From CAVSKL01 sp963728475 [NCBI: Candidatus Eiseniibacteriota bacterium] (GTDB taxonomy: Bacteria > Eisenbacteria > RBG-16-71-46 > JABDJR01): a DNA stretch of 64,000 nt. The notes under the pieces were generated by a model. That model did not search any database, was not told where the DNA came from, and saw nothing but the letters and a program-made list of their open reading frames with translations. The position numbers and the translations under genes are program-made. Positions 50,995 to 59,847 of this stretch are shown here, piece after piece (the first letter of the stretch is position 1; each line of letters begins with the position of its first letter). Location of the stretch: assembly GCA_963728475.1 (NCBI GenBank), contig CAVSKL010000002.1:186001-250000 (forward strand), given 5' to 3'.

Positions 50995-51714
50995 GTGCTT
51001 CACTCCCCGCGCCCCCGGCGGGCGCTCCGTTTGCTTCTCGACACCGTCCTTCCCCCGCTCTGCCCCGGCTGCGGCGACGATCTTGCCGGGCGGCGCTGGC
51101 TCTGCGGGGACTGCCGCCGCGCGCTCCGCCCCGCCCCGTCCGGCCGGTTCTGTCTCCTCTGCCGCGCGGAACGGCGCCCGGAGGGGGACCGCGAGGCCGG
51201 CTACCGGTGCCGCGACCCCGGCCATGCCTCCCTCCGGGGGACCGCCGCCTTCTGGATGGAGCCCCCCCTCGACGCCCTGGTGCACGCGCTCAAGTACCGG
51301 GGACGCGACGACCTCGGCCGCCCCCTGGGGCGGCTCCTCGCCGCGGGAACCGCCCCCGTCCCCGGCGCCCTGGTGATCGCGGTGCCGCTCCACCGGGCCC
51401 GGCTCCGGGAGCGCGGGTACAACCAGGCCGCCCTCCTCGCCCGGCGCGCGGCCTCGGAGTGGGGGGCGCCGTGGCTGGAGGGAATGCTGGCCCGCGACCG
51501 GCCCACCCGGCCCCAGGCCCGTCTCCGGGAGCCGGACCGGGCCGGCAACGTGGCCCGGGCGTTCGCCGTGCGGGAACCGGCCGCGGTCCGCAACCGGACC
51601 TGGACCTTGGTCGACGACGTGGTGACCACCGGCTCCACCGCCCTCGCCGCGGCCCGGGCGCTGGTGGACGCGGGGGCGAAGGGGGTGGTGGCGGCCTCCC
51701 TGGCCCTGGCCTGA
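50995..51714 (+). CDS. ComF-family amidophosphoribosyltransferase-like protein
   Basis: 239 residues. N-terminal zinc finger (CPGCGDDLAGRRWLCGDC; CLLC) followed by a PRTase fold: LHRARLRERGYNQAALLARR and the PRPP-binding VDDVVTTGSTALAAA. ComF proteins are needed for DNA uptake in naturally competent bacteria and otherwise serve in replication-restart. GTG start. No other competence gene is near; the pilin at 2.7 kb is the only possible partner in view. Confidence 0.88.
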   Translation: MLHSPRPRRALRLLLDTVLPPLCPGCGDDLAGRRWLCGDCRRALRPAPSGRFCLLCRAERRPEGDREAGYRCRDPGHASLRGTAAFWMEPPLDALVHALKYRGRDDLGRPLGRLLAAGTAPVPGALVIAVPLHRARLRERGYNQAALLARRAASEWGAPWLEGMLARDRPTRPQARLREPDRAGNVARAFAVREPAAVRNRTWTLVDDVVTTGSTALAAARALVDAGAKGVVAASLALA

Positions 51715-51735
51715 GAGGGGTCCCGAGCTTTCCCG

Positions 51736-51765
51736 TTGTGGGAAGTGAAACCCCCGTGCTATTTT
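51736..51765 (+). promoter_or_regulatory. Promoter for the radical-SAM-like/rng unit
   Basis: TTGTGG at 51736-51741, 18-bp spacer, TATTTT at 51760-51765; start expected near 51772, leaving about 110 nt of leader. Confidence 0.5.
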
Positions 51766-51881
51766 CCCCGCTTGCAGTCGATCGGCCTTCCGTGGGGGCT
51801 CCTGCCGGCCGCCTCACATCTCAGGGCGGCTCCTGCGTCCCGGGCTCTGCCCGGCCTCATGTCGTTGGATCACAGCACGAT

Positions 51882-54443
51882 ATGGAAATGACTACGACCC
51901 GGTTGGAGGAGTCCGTCTTCCCGCTGGTGTCCAAGCCCAACCGTTACCAATCCCCGTTCCGAACCCAGGATCTCCCGACCTTCGAGGAGGCCCGGGCGCG
52001 GATGTGCGTGATCTACCCGGGGCCGGTGGAGACCGGGCTCTCCCGCCCCGGTTTCCACTCGTTCCACTACGCCCTGAGCCGGGCCGCCCGTCCTTCGGCC
52101 CCGGCCCTGGTGGACGTGGCCTTCGCCCCGGCGGCGGATCTGGAGCGGGAGCTGGAGCGGCGCGATCTCAGGCTCTTCGGCCTGGGGAGCCGCCGCCCCC
52201 TCTCCGCCTATGACCTCCTGGTCTTTCTCCCCGACGGAATGCTCGACCTCCCCGACCTGGTAGCGATCCTCGCCCGGGGCGGGATTCCGGTGCGGGCGGC
52301 CCGGCGGGGGAGCGGGGATCCGCTGGTGGCGGTGGTGGGCCGGGTGGCGCTGGCCCCCGGGGCCGCGAGTCCCTTCGCCGACGCCTTCGCGGTGGGCGAC
52401 CCCGAGGCCTTCGCCCCGGACCTGGTCGACGCCGCCCGGAGCATGCGGAGCGGCCGCGACGACCGGCGCGAGACCGCGCTCGACCGGCTGGCCCGCACGC
52501 GGGGGGTTCTGGTTCCCGGCCGGCAGCCCGACGGCGAGCCGGTGGTGGCGCGCTGGCTCTCCCAGCCGCCCGCGCCCAGCCCCGCGCCCTTCGTTCCCCT
52601 GGTCGAATCGTCGGCGGGGGGACTGGCGCTGGAGCTGGCCCGCCCCCGCGGACCCGAGGACCACGTCGACCGGCCGCGGGAGGCGCGTCTCCGCCCTCTG
52701 GAGCGCGTGTTGCGGGAGACCGAGGCCGCCCTGGCCGCGTCGGGCCACGGCGAGGTGGTGGTGGAAGGCGCCGCCGCCCGCCGGCCGGATCTGGTGGCGC
52801 TCCTCGAGGCCATGAACCAGCAGTTCGGGCCTCACGGCATCCAGCTCCGGCTGGAGGACGTGGACCCGGTCCAGGTGGAACCGGCCCTGGCCCGCGAGCT
52901 CCGCAAGGGGCGGCGGGCGCGACTGGGGTTCGGCCTCCTGGCTCCTTCCGCTCGTTTGAGAGAGGCCGTCGGAAGGCCCCTGTCCCGCGAGCGGCTCATC
53001 GAGGCCGCGGAGACCGCCTGGCGGGGCGGTTGGACCGCGGTTCGATTCCAGGTCCTCCTCGGGCTTCCGGGGGAGACCGCCGAAGACCGCGAGGAATGGG
53101 CGGAGACGCTCGAAACCATCCGGGGGTTGCACGCCAAGGGCGTGACCTCCCCCAAGATGAGCCTCGAGGTGGTCCCGTTCGTTCCCCGCCCGCACACCCG
53201 ATGGGAGCGCGAGGCCCCCGTCGATCCCGATCTCTATTCGGAGTCCGTAGCCGAGTGGCGCCGGCGCTTGGGCCGGCGCAAGGTGAAGGTCTCGGCCCGT
53301 TCCCCCCAGGCCGCGTGGACGGAAACCGCGCTTTACCGGGGAGGAGAGGCCGCGGCTTCGGTGGTGGAGGAGGTGTCCCGCGCAGGCGGGCGCCGGCAGG
53401 CGGATCCGGAACTCTTCGATGCCCGGGCGTGGGAAACGGCGTGGGCCCGTCTGGGCCCCGGCGATCCCGCGGGCGGGCTCCGGGAAACGACTCCCTGGTC
53501 CCACATCGTCATCGATCCGCCCCCTTCGGGACGGAACGGGGGGTCGTCTCCAGATCGAGGGGCCGGTCTCGTGCTCGACGAGGCCGAGCCCGGTCCGGGG
53601 TTCGGCACCCCCCCCTGGTTGGGGGGACGCCGGCCCCGGCGCGCGGGCCGAGGGCGCGAGGGGCGGCAGGCGGAACGGTTCCGGCTGTGCTTCTCCAAGA
53701 GCGAACCCCTGCGGTTTACCGCCCATCTGGACGTTACCCGCGCATTCGAACGTGCGTTTCGGCGAGCCCAGCTTCCGATAGCCCTGTCCCGCGGCAAGGA
53801 CCGGCGGCCGAAGGTCTCCTTCGGCCCCCCCCTTCCGCTGGGCATGACGAGCGGGGCCGAATACTTCGACGTTACCTTCGCCCGGGAAGTGCCGGAAGCC
53901 TTTCTCCGATCGTTGAACCAGGCGCTTCCCGAAGGTCTGAACGTGACCGCCGCCGCTCCCATTCGCACCGAGGTCGAGTCGCTGAACAGCGCCCTCACGG
54001 TCGCTGACTACGAAGTTTCGTTCTCCGACACCCTGGTCGAGGACCATTTCGAGGGCATGGGTCCCGATGAGCTCGCTTCCCGATTGGAGCGGGCGGTGGG
54101 ACGGGCGCTGGCCGCCCGCTCCCTCGAGGTCACCAGGGTTCGGAGCGAGGGATCCCGCACATTCAATGCCAGACCGTCCCTTCTGCAGGCCGAGGTCGGG
54201 CGCGGAAACGGGGGAGGGCCGGAGCTCCGGCTCAGCCTCACCCTGAACCGTCCCGACAGCGTCCGTCCCGAATTGTTGACCACCGTGCTTTGCGATTGGG
54301 CGCGCTTCGACGAGCGGCTGCTCCGGGTTCACCGGAACCGCCTCCAAATCCCGGGTCGGGACCGTCTCCACGACCCGCTCGACGTCGTCGCGTCCGGCTT
54401 TGCCTGGTGGAGCGTCGGAAACGGAGGGGGCACGGTCCTATGA
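51882..54443 (+). CDS. TIGR03960/TIGR03936-type fusion protein lacking the radical SAM cysteines
   Basis: 853 residues. The N-terminal 210 residues match the B12-binding-like part of TIGR03960 proteins (GSRRPLSAYDLLVFLPDG, GDPLVAVVGRVALAPGAASPF). Residues 240-520 align with the radical SAM barrel: LETI, LLGLPGETAEDREEW, SLEVVPFVPRPHTRWER. From residue about 597 the TIGR03936 (DUF2344) domain follows: FRLCFSKSEPLRFTAHLDVT, LPLGMTSGAEYFDV. At residues 250-270, where the cluster motif GCTRGCRFC should be, the sequence is LARPRGPEDHVDRP with no cysteine in this stretch of the frame; the whole protein has only three cysteines. So the 4Fe-4S cluster cannot form. It keeps its usual place before rng-rplU-rpmA and overlaps the rng region by context. 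Start ATG 51882; no clear RBS. Confidence 0.75.
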   Translation: MEMTTTRLEESVFPLVSKPNRYQSPFRTQDLPTFEEARARMCVIYPGPVETGLSRPGFHSFHYALSRAARPSAPALVDVAFAPAADLERELERRDLRLFGLGSRRPLSAYDLLVFLPDGMLDLPDLVAILARGGIPVRAARRGSGDPLVAVVGRVALAPGAASPFADAFAVGDPEAFAPDLVDAARSMRSGRDDRRETALDRLARTRGVLVPGRQPDGEPVVARWLSQPPAPSPAPFVPLVESSAGGLALELARPRGPEDHVDRPREARLRPLERVLRETEAALAASGHGEVVVEGAAARRPDLVALLEAMNQQFGPHGIQLRLEDVDPVQVEPALARELRKGRRARLGFGLLAPSARLREAVGRPLSRERLIEAAETAWRGGWTAVRFQVLLGLPGETAEDREEWAETLETIRGLHAKGVTSPKMSLEVVPFVPRPHTRWEREAPVDPDLYSESVAEWRRRLGRRKVKVSARSPQAAWTETALYRGGEAAASVVEEVSRAGGRRQADPELFDARAWETAWARLGPGDPAGGLRETTPWSHIVIDPPPSGRNGGSSPDRGAGLVLDEAEPGPGFGTPPWLGGRRPRRAGRGREGRQAERFRLCFSKSEPLRFTAHLDVTRAFERAFRRAQLPIALSRGKDRRPKVSFGPPLPLGMTSGAEYFDVTFAREVPEAFLRSLNQALPEGLNVTAAAPIRTEVESLNSALTVADYEVSFSDTLVEDHFEGMGPDELASRLERAVGRALAARSLEVTRVRSEGSRTFNARPSLLQAEVGRGNGGGPELRLSLTLNRPDSVRPELLTTVLCDWARFDERLLRVHRNRLQIPGRDRLHDPLDVVASGFAWWSVGNGGGTVL

Positions 54444-54450
54444 GGATTCG

Positions 54451-56046
54451 ATGCAGAAGTCGATCATCATCAACTCCGACCCCAAGGAAACCCGGGTCGC
54501 CATTCTCGAAGACCGGCAGCTGGTGGAGCTGCTGGTGGAGCGCCCCGACGACCGGCGCATCGTGGGGGACATCTACAAGGGCAAGGTGAACGCGGTCCTG
54601 CCTGGGATGCAGGCCGCCTTCGTGGAACTGGGCCTGGCCAAGACCGCCTTCCTCCACGCCTCGGACCTGGCCGCGTCCATGGTCGGGGGCGACGTCGAGC
54701 TTCTCGACGACGACGACGACGAGGACGGCGGATCCGCCCCCGCCCAGGCCCTGGCCCGGGGCCGGGGCCGCGGCCGCCAGCCCCGCCGGCGGCCCCGCCG
54801 GGAGAACGCTCCCAAGATCGAGGACCATCTCCAGAAGAGCCAGGAGTGCGTGGTCCAGGTTACCAAGGAGCCCATCTCCACCAAGGGCCCGCGGGTGAGC
54901 CAGCAGATCAGCCTTCCCGGCCGCTACGTGGTGTTCATGCCCGGAGCCGACCACATCGGCGTCTCCCGTAAGATCGCCAGCCGCGACGAGCGGCACCGCC
55001 TCAAGAAGATCCTGAAGGAGGTGAAGCCCCGCAACGCGGGCCTCATCGTCCGCACCGCCGGCGAAGGGCGGACCGGGGAGGAGTTCCACGACGACGTGGA
55101 GTACCTGGTCAAGCTCTGGAAGAAGATCGACCACCGGGTGCAGACCGCTCCCACCCCCGCGCTCATCCACCGGGAGATGTCCCTGGCCACCGGGCTCATC
55201 CGGGACCTCCTCACCGAGGACGTGGACGAGGTGGTGGTGGACTCCGCCGAGGTCTACGTGGAGATCCGGGACTACCTGCAGACCGTCTCTCCGGACATGG
55301 TCCGCCGGGTGCGCCAGTACCGGGGGAAGCTCCCCATCTTCGACGCCTTCCGCATCGAGTCGGAGATCGACAAGCTGTTCGAGCGCAAGGTGTGGCTGAA
55401 GCGGGGCGGGTACATCGTGATCGACCAGGCCGAGGCCCTGGTCGCCATCGACGTCAACACCGGGCGCTTCGTGGGGAAGAAGAACCAGGAAGAGACCATT
55501 CTCAAGACCAACCTGGAGGCGGCCCGGGAGATCGGCCGCCAGCTCCGGCTTCGCGACATCGGGGGCATCATCGTCCTCGACTTCATCGACATGGAATCCG
55601 AGGCCAACAAGAAGGCGGTGCTGGAGGAGCTGCGCAAGAACCTGAAGCGCGACCGCAGCCGCACCAAGACCTTCGCGGTGTCCGACCTCGGACTGGTGGA
55701 GATGACCCGCCAGCGCGAGCGGCCGAGCCTGCTCCACTATTCCTCGGACGAGTGCCCGATGTGCAGCGGCCTCGGCAAGATCCTGAGCATGCCTGCGGTG
55801 GCGCTCAAGATCGAGCGGGTGCTCACCCGGATCGGGGTCAACACCCAGGAGAAAGAGATCGAGCTCCGGGTCGCCCCGGAGATGGCCCAGCACCTGTTCG
55901 CCGAGAACTCGGAGCGGCTGGCCCGCCTGGAAACGCAGTTCAAGTTCCAGCTCGACGTGCGGGACGACCCCCGGCTCCGGCGCCACGAGGTGCGGGTGAT
56001 CTTCCCCCGGACCAACGAGGACGTGACCGAGCGGTTCCGGCCCTGA
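54451..56046 (+). CDS. rng: Ribonuclease G/E family
   Basis: 531 residues. S1 domain (IYKGKVNAVLPGMQAAFVELG) at the N-terminus; catalytic Asp334 (VAIDVNTG) and Asp377 (LDFIDME) and the zinc-link cysteines Cys435/Cys438 (CPMC) keep exactly the spacing of E. coli RNase E Asp303, Asp346, Cys404 and Cys407. There is no RNase E-type C-terminal scaffold. The S1 domain is interrupted at residues 77-125 by an acidic (DDDDDEDGG) then RG/Arg-rich insert. ATG 54451, GAGG upstream; 7 bp after the previous stop. Confidence 0.93.
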   Translation: MQKSIIINSDPKETRVAILEDRQLVELLVERPDDRRIVGDIYKGKVNAVLPGMQAAFVELGLAKTAFLHASDLAASMVGGDVELLDDDDDEDGGSAPAQALARGRGRGRQPRRRPRRENAPKIEDHLQKSQECVVQVTKEPISTKGPRVSQQISLPGRYVVFMPGADHIGVSRKIASRDERHRLKKILKEVKPRNAGLIVRTAGEGRTGEEFHDDVEYLVKLWKKIDHRVQTAPTPALIHREMSLATGLIRDLLTEDVDEVVVDSAEVYVEIRDYLQTVSPDMVRRVRQYRGKLPIFDAFRIESEIDKLFERKVWLKRGGYIVIDQAEALVAIDVNTGRFVGKKNQEETILKTNLEAAREIGRQLRLRDIGGIIVLDFIDMESEANKKAVLEELRKNLKRDRSRTKTFAVSDLGLVEMTRQRERPSLLHYSSDECPMCSGLGKILSMPAVALKIERVLTRIGVNTQEKEIELRVAPEMAQHLFAENSERLARLETQFKFQLDVRDDPRLRRHEVRVIFPRTNEDVTERFRP

Positions 56047-56103
56047 CCCCGGGCGGGGGCCAACCCGGCCTCCGGCCGGGGTTTCCGGGCCCGCGCTTGG
56101 CCG

Positions 56104-56132
56104 TTGACCGGCCCCCGGGGGGTTGGTATCAT
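56104..56132 (+). promoter_or_regulatory. Promoter of rplU-rpmA
   Basis: TTGACC at 56104-56109, 17-bp spacer, TATCAT at 56127-56132; start near 56139 and a 47-nt leader to rplU. Confidence 0.65.
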
Positions 56133-56185
56133 CTCCGCCGCTTTGTTTCCACCCCCGGGCGTGCGCCCTCGAGGAGGCAGGTTCG

Positions 56186-56497
56186 ATGTACGCAGTCGTC
56201 AAGGTCGCCGGTTTCCAGTACCGGGTCGAAGAGGACCAGGTCCTCCGGGTGCCGCTCCTCTCCGCAGAGGAGGGCTCCTCGCTCACCCTCGACCAGGTCC
56301 TGCTGGTGGGGGACGGGGCCTCGGTGAAGGTCGGGACGCCGGTGGTGGAGGGGGCCGAGGTCTCGGCCCGCATCCTCTCCCACGGGCGGGGCGAGAAGCT
56401 CGTGGCGGGCAAGTTCAAGCGCCGGCGCAAGTACCGCCGCCGCTGGGGGCACCGCCAGGACTACACCGAGATCAAGATTTCCGGGATCCGCGGCTGA
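56186..56497 (+). CDS. rplU: 50S ribosomal protein L21
   Basis: 103 residues, the full family length. The N-terminus reads MYAVVKVAGFQYRV, where most L21 have GGKQYRV, so the normally conserved Gly-Lys is Ala-Gly-Phe. The C-terminal basic loop (KFKRRRKYRRRWGHRQDYTEIKI) that contacts 23S rRNA is intact. RBS GAGGAGGC. Confidence 0.96.
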   Translation: MYAVVKVAGFQYRVEEDQVLRVPLLSAEEGSSLTLDQVLLVGDGASVKVGTPVVEGAEVSARILSHGRGEKLVAGKFKRRRKYRRRWGHRQDYTEIKISGIRG

Positions 56498-56571
56498 GCG
56501 GACCGGTCCCGGGCGGAGACGGGGGCGGAACGGCCACCGGAAGCGGCCGGGACTGAGAGGAGCAATCCGAA

Positions 56572-56829
56572 ATGGCACACAAGAAGGGCCTCGGGTCCAC
56601 GCACAACAGCCGGGATTCGCGCGGCCAGCGGCTGGGCGTGAAGGCCTACGGCGGCGAGCGGGTGACCGCGGGTTCGATCATCATTCGCCAGCGTGGGACG
56701 CGCATCCACCCCGGCGCCAACGTGGGCAAGGGGAGGGACGACACCCTGTTCGCGCTGGTGGACGGCGTCGTGACCTTCGCCCGCAAGGGCCGGGACAAGA
56801 AACTGGTTTCGGTCGTACCGGCCGAATAG
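56572..56829 (+). CDS. rpmA: 50S ribosomal protein L27
   Basis: 85 residues. Begins [16 protein letters not shown] without the extra N-terminal peptide that Firmicutes cleave off, so its tail directly reaches the peptidyl-transferase centre. GAGAGGAGC RBS. Follows rplU by 74 bp and is followed by a terminator. Confidence 0.97.
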   Translation: MAHKKGLGSTHNSRDSRGQRLGVKAYGGERVTAGSIIIRQRGTRIHPGANVGKGRDDTLFALVDGVVTFARKGRDKKLVSVVPAE

Positions 56830-56881
56830 CTTCGACCGCACCCGGAGCCCCGCCGCGCCCGACGCGGGCGGAGCACCTGCT

Positions 56882-56925
56882 GGCCATGCCCGTCCGGCGC
56901 CCGCCGAGGGCATGGTCTTTTTTTT
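56882..56925 (+). terminator. Intrinsic terminator after rpmA
   Basis: Stem CCATGCCC (56884-56891) / GGGCATGG (56908-56915), extended by a G-U and a G-C pair, then eight T residues (56918-56925). Confidence 0.88.
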
Positions 56926-57012
56926 GAGGTGGGCGAACCAGGGCTCGGCAGGGAGGACGATGCTCCTCCCGCCCGGGCGAACCGACCGACACGGGAGGGG
57001 AGGAAGAGAACC

Positions 57013-57939
57013 ATGAAGAAAGTCAGCATCATCGGCGGCGGCGGCAACGTCGGCGCTTCCGCGGGCCTGTACCTGGCCGAACGCGGCATCTGCGACGTGG
57101 TCCTGGTCGACATCGCCGAGGGGGTCCCCCAGGGCAAGGGCCTGGACCTCCTGGAGGCGGGCCCGGTCCGCGGCTACGACGCCCGGGTCTCGGGAACCAA
57201 CGACTTCAAGGACATCCAGGGCTCGGACGTGGTCCTGGTCACCGCGGGTTTCCCCCGCAAACCCGGCATGAGCCGCACCGATCTCCTCAACAAGAACGCC
57301 GAGATCGTGGGTTCGATCGGAAACGAGATCAAGAAGAACGCCCCCCAGGCCTTCGTGGTGGTGGTCTCGAACCCGCTCGACATCATGACCTATCACATGA
57401 TGAAGACCACCGGCTTTCCGCCCCACCGCGTGGTGGGAATGGCGGGGGTGCTGGACTCCGCCCGCTTCCGCGCCTTCATCGCCGCCGAGCTGGGGGTGGC
57501 CCCCACCGACGTCCAGGCCATGGTCCTGGGCGGGCACGGCGACTCCATGGTGCCCCTCCCGCGCTACTCCACGGTGAGCGGAGTGACCATCACCGACCTC
57601 ATGGAGACCTCGGTGATCGAGCGGCTGGTGGAGCGCACCCGCAAGGGGGGCGGCGAGATCGTGGCCCTGCTCAAGACCGGGAGCGCCTTCTACGCCCCCG
57701 GCGCCAGCGCCATCCAGATGGTGGAGTCGATTCTCCTCGACAACAAGCGCCTCCTTCCCGCCGCCGCCTACTGCACCGGCCAGTACGGGATCGAGGGCAC
57801 CTACGTGGGCGTTCCCATCATCCTGGGCGCCGGCGGGGTGGAGAAGATCCTGGAGCTCCCGCTCTCCGAGCCCGAGCTGGCCGCCCTCCGCAAGTCGGCG
57901 GAAGAGGTGATCTCGGGGATCCGCGAGCTCGGGCACTGA
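57013..57939 (+). CDS. mdh: Malate dehydrogenase (LDH-like)
   Basis: 308 residues. NAD site GGGGNVGAS; substrate arginines in GFPRKPGMSRTDLL; VVVVSNPLDIMT; the catalytic His in VLGGHGDSMVPL. The Arg in the mobile loop and the absence of the Gln seen in lactate dehydrogenases favour malate. TCA-cycle enzyme. ATG 57013 with GGGAGGGGAGGA upstream. Confidence 0.94.
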   Translation: MKKVSIIGGGGNVGASAGLYLAERGICDVVLVDIAEGVPQGKGLDLLEAGPVRGYDARVSGTNDFKDIQGSDVVLVTAGFPRKPGMSRTDLLNKNAEIVGSIGNEIKKNAPQAFVVVVSNPLDIMTYHMMKTTGFPPHRVVGMAGVLDSARFRAFIAAELGVAPTDVQAMVLGGHGDSMVPLPRYSTVSGVTITDLMETSVIERLVERTRKGGGEIVALLKTGSAFYAPGASAIQMVESILLDNKRLLPAAAYCTGQYGIEGTYVGVPIILGAGGVEKILELPLSEPELAALRKSAEEVISGIRELGH

Positions 57940-58048
57940 TCGCCGCGGGTTCGAGCCGGTTGAGGGGGGGGCGGAGCGCGGCTTCCGCTCCTCCCGCCGT
58001 TCCCGGCGGGACCCCCCGAGGCCCCGCCGCTCCCGGAAGGCGCTCCCG

Positions 58049-58816
58049 GTGAAGACGGCGTTCCTCGTCCTGTTCGGGATCTGGAGCTATTTCTGGGCCG
58101 TCTTCTGGTCCATGGTCCTCGGCGCCTTCTACCTGGCGGGCGCCCCCTTCGACCGGAACGCGGTCTGGATGGACCTCTCCCAGCGTCTCTTCTCGCGCTC
58201 GCTGCTCCTCTCCACCGGCTGCCGGGTGAAGGTCGAGGGCGCGGCCAACATCCCCCTCGGTTCGGCCTGCGTGCTGATGGCCGACCACAAGAGCTACCTC
58301 GACATCCCCGCCCTGATGGTGGCGCTCAAGGGCATGTCGCTCCGGTTCGTGGCCAAGCGGGAGCTCACCCGGATCCCGTTCCTGGGCTGGGCCCTGGCCG
58401 TCTCCCACCACGTCAAGGTGGACCGGCGGAATCGCGACCAGGCGGTGACGGCGATCAACCAGGCGTCCGAGCGGATCGACCGGGGGATCGCGCTGGTGAT
58501 CTTTCCCGAGGGGACCCGCTCCCCGGACGACCGGCTCCTTCCGTTCAAGAAGGGAGGGTTCTACGTGGCGGCGGACACCGGGTATCCCATCCTGCCCGTC
58601 ACCATCCGGAATTCGGGGAAGCTCTTCGGGAAGCGGGCGATCCTTCCCCGGCCGGGATGGATCACGGTGATCGTGCATCCGCCCATCCCCTGCGCGGGGC
58701 GCACCCGGGCCGACCTGCCCGGCCTCTCCGCGGCCACTCGCGCCGCCATCCTCTCCGCCTTGCCCGAAGCGGTTCCCTATGAACGCCCGTCACCCGCACC
58801 CGGAGGCGCGTCATGA
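58049..58816 (+). CDS. plsC: PlsC-like 1-acylglycerol-3-phosphate acyltransferase
   Basis: 255 residues. One N-terminal hydrophobic region; the HX4D catalytic motif at His80-Asp85 (ADHKSYLDIPAL) and FPEGTRS (motif III) are intact, so an acyl group is transferred to lysophosphatidic acid or a related acceptor. The GTG at 58049 gives MKTAFLVLFG; weak RBS. Overlaps the epimerase by ATGA. Confidence 0.9.
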   Translation: MKTAFLVLFGIWSYFWAVFWSMVLGAFYLAGAPFDRNAVWMDLSQRLFSRSLLLSTGCRVKVEGAANIPLGSACVLMADHKSYLDIPALMVALKGMSLRFVAKRELTRIPFLGWALAVSHHVKVDRRNRDQAVTAINQASERIDRGIALVIFPEGTRSPDDRLLPFKKGGFYVAADTGYPILPVTIRNSGKLFGKRAILPRPGWITVIVHPPIPCAGRTRADLPGLSAATRAAILSALPEAVPYERPSPAPGGAS

Positions 58817-59805
58817 AGCTGCTCGTTCTCGGAGGCACCAAGTTCCTGGGCCGGCATCTGGTCGAGACCGCCCTCGCCGCCGGCCACCGGATCACCCTTT
58901 TCCACCGCGGCCGGACCAACCCCGGCCTCTTCCCGGAAGTGGAGCACGTTGCCGGCGACCGCGACGGGGGGCTCGGGGCGCTGGACGGAAGGCGCTGGGA
59001 CGCGGCGGTGGACACCTGCGGCTATTTCCCGCGGCTGGTGGGGGCCTCGGCGCGGTTCCTGGCCGGCAAGGTGGAGCACTACACCTTCGTCTCCTCGATC
59101 TCGGTCTACGCCGGCTTCGCGCCGGGGATGGACGAGACCGCGCCGGTGGGAACGATCGACGACCCCGCGGTGGAGGAGATCACCGAGACCAGCTACGGGC
59201 CGCTCAAGGCGCTCTGCGAACGGGCGGCGGAGGAAGCGATGCCGGGGCGGGTGCTCAACGCCCGGGCCGGGCTCATCGTGGGGCCCTACGACGCCTCCGA
59301 CCGCTTCACCTACTGGGTGCGCCGGATCTCCATGGGGGGGCGGGTGCTGGTGCCCGGGCCCCGCGACCGGCCGGTCCAGGTCATCCACGCCGCCGACATG
59401 GCGGCGTGGTTCCTGAAGATGGCGTCGGAGGGCAGGGGCGGGGTCTACAACGTCACCGGGCCCCCGGCCCCCGGCACCATGGAGGACCTCTTCCGGACCT
59501 GCGTGGAGGCGAGCGGGAGCAACGCGGCGGCCGAGTGGGTGGACGAGCCGTTCCTGGAGGCGCACCGGGCCGGCTGGTGGGTGGAGCTTCCGCTCTGCGT
59601 GCCCGCCTCCGAGAGCGGCGTGCTCTCGGTGGACGTGAGCCGGGCCGCCGCCGCCGGGCTCGTCCAGCGGCCGTTGCTCACCGCCGTGCGGGAGACCCTG
59701 GCCTGGGACGCCACCCGGCCTCCCGGGACCGAGCTCAAGGCCGGGCTCACCGCCGCCCGGGAGGCGGAGCTTTTGGCCGGGTGGGACGCGAAACGGGGGG
59801 GCTGA
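58813..59805 (+). CDS. NAD-dependent epimerase/SDR-type protein
   Basis: 330 residues. Rossmann motif GGTKFLGRH, YGPLK with the catalytic Tyr/Lys (YxxxK present as YGPLK), VSSISVYAG, GPYDASDRF, and a C-terminal substrate domain. It belongs to the extended-SDR group resembling isoflavone-reductase/NAD-epimerase-type proteins; substrate unknown. Co-translated with plsC (ATGA). Confidence 0.85.
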   Translation: MKLLVLGGTKFLGRHLVETALAAGHRITLFHRGRTNPGLFPEVEHVAGDRDGGLGALDGRRWDAAVDTCGYFPRLVGASARFLAGKVEHYTFVSSISVYAGFAPGMDETAPVGTIDDPAVEEITETSYGPLKALCERAAEEAMPGRVLNARAGLIVGPYDASDRFTYWVRRISMGGRVLVPGPRDRPVQVIHAADMAAWFLKMASEGRGGVYNVTGPPAPGTMEDLFRTCVEASGSNAAAEWVDEPFLEAHRAGWWVELPLCVPASESGVLSVDVSRAAAAGLVQRPLLTAVRETLAWDATRPPGTELKAGLTAAREAELLAGWDAKRGG

Positions 59806-59847
59806 CCGCCCCCCCGTCCCCGCCTCCGCGCCGGTCCGCCGTCCCGC

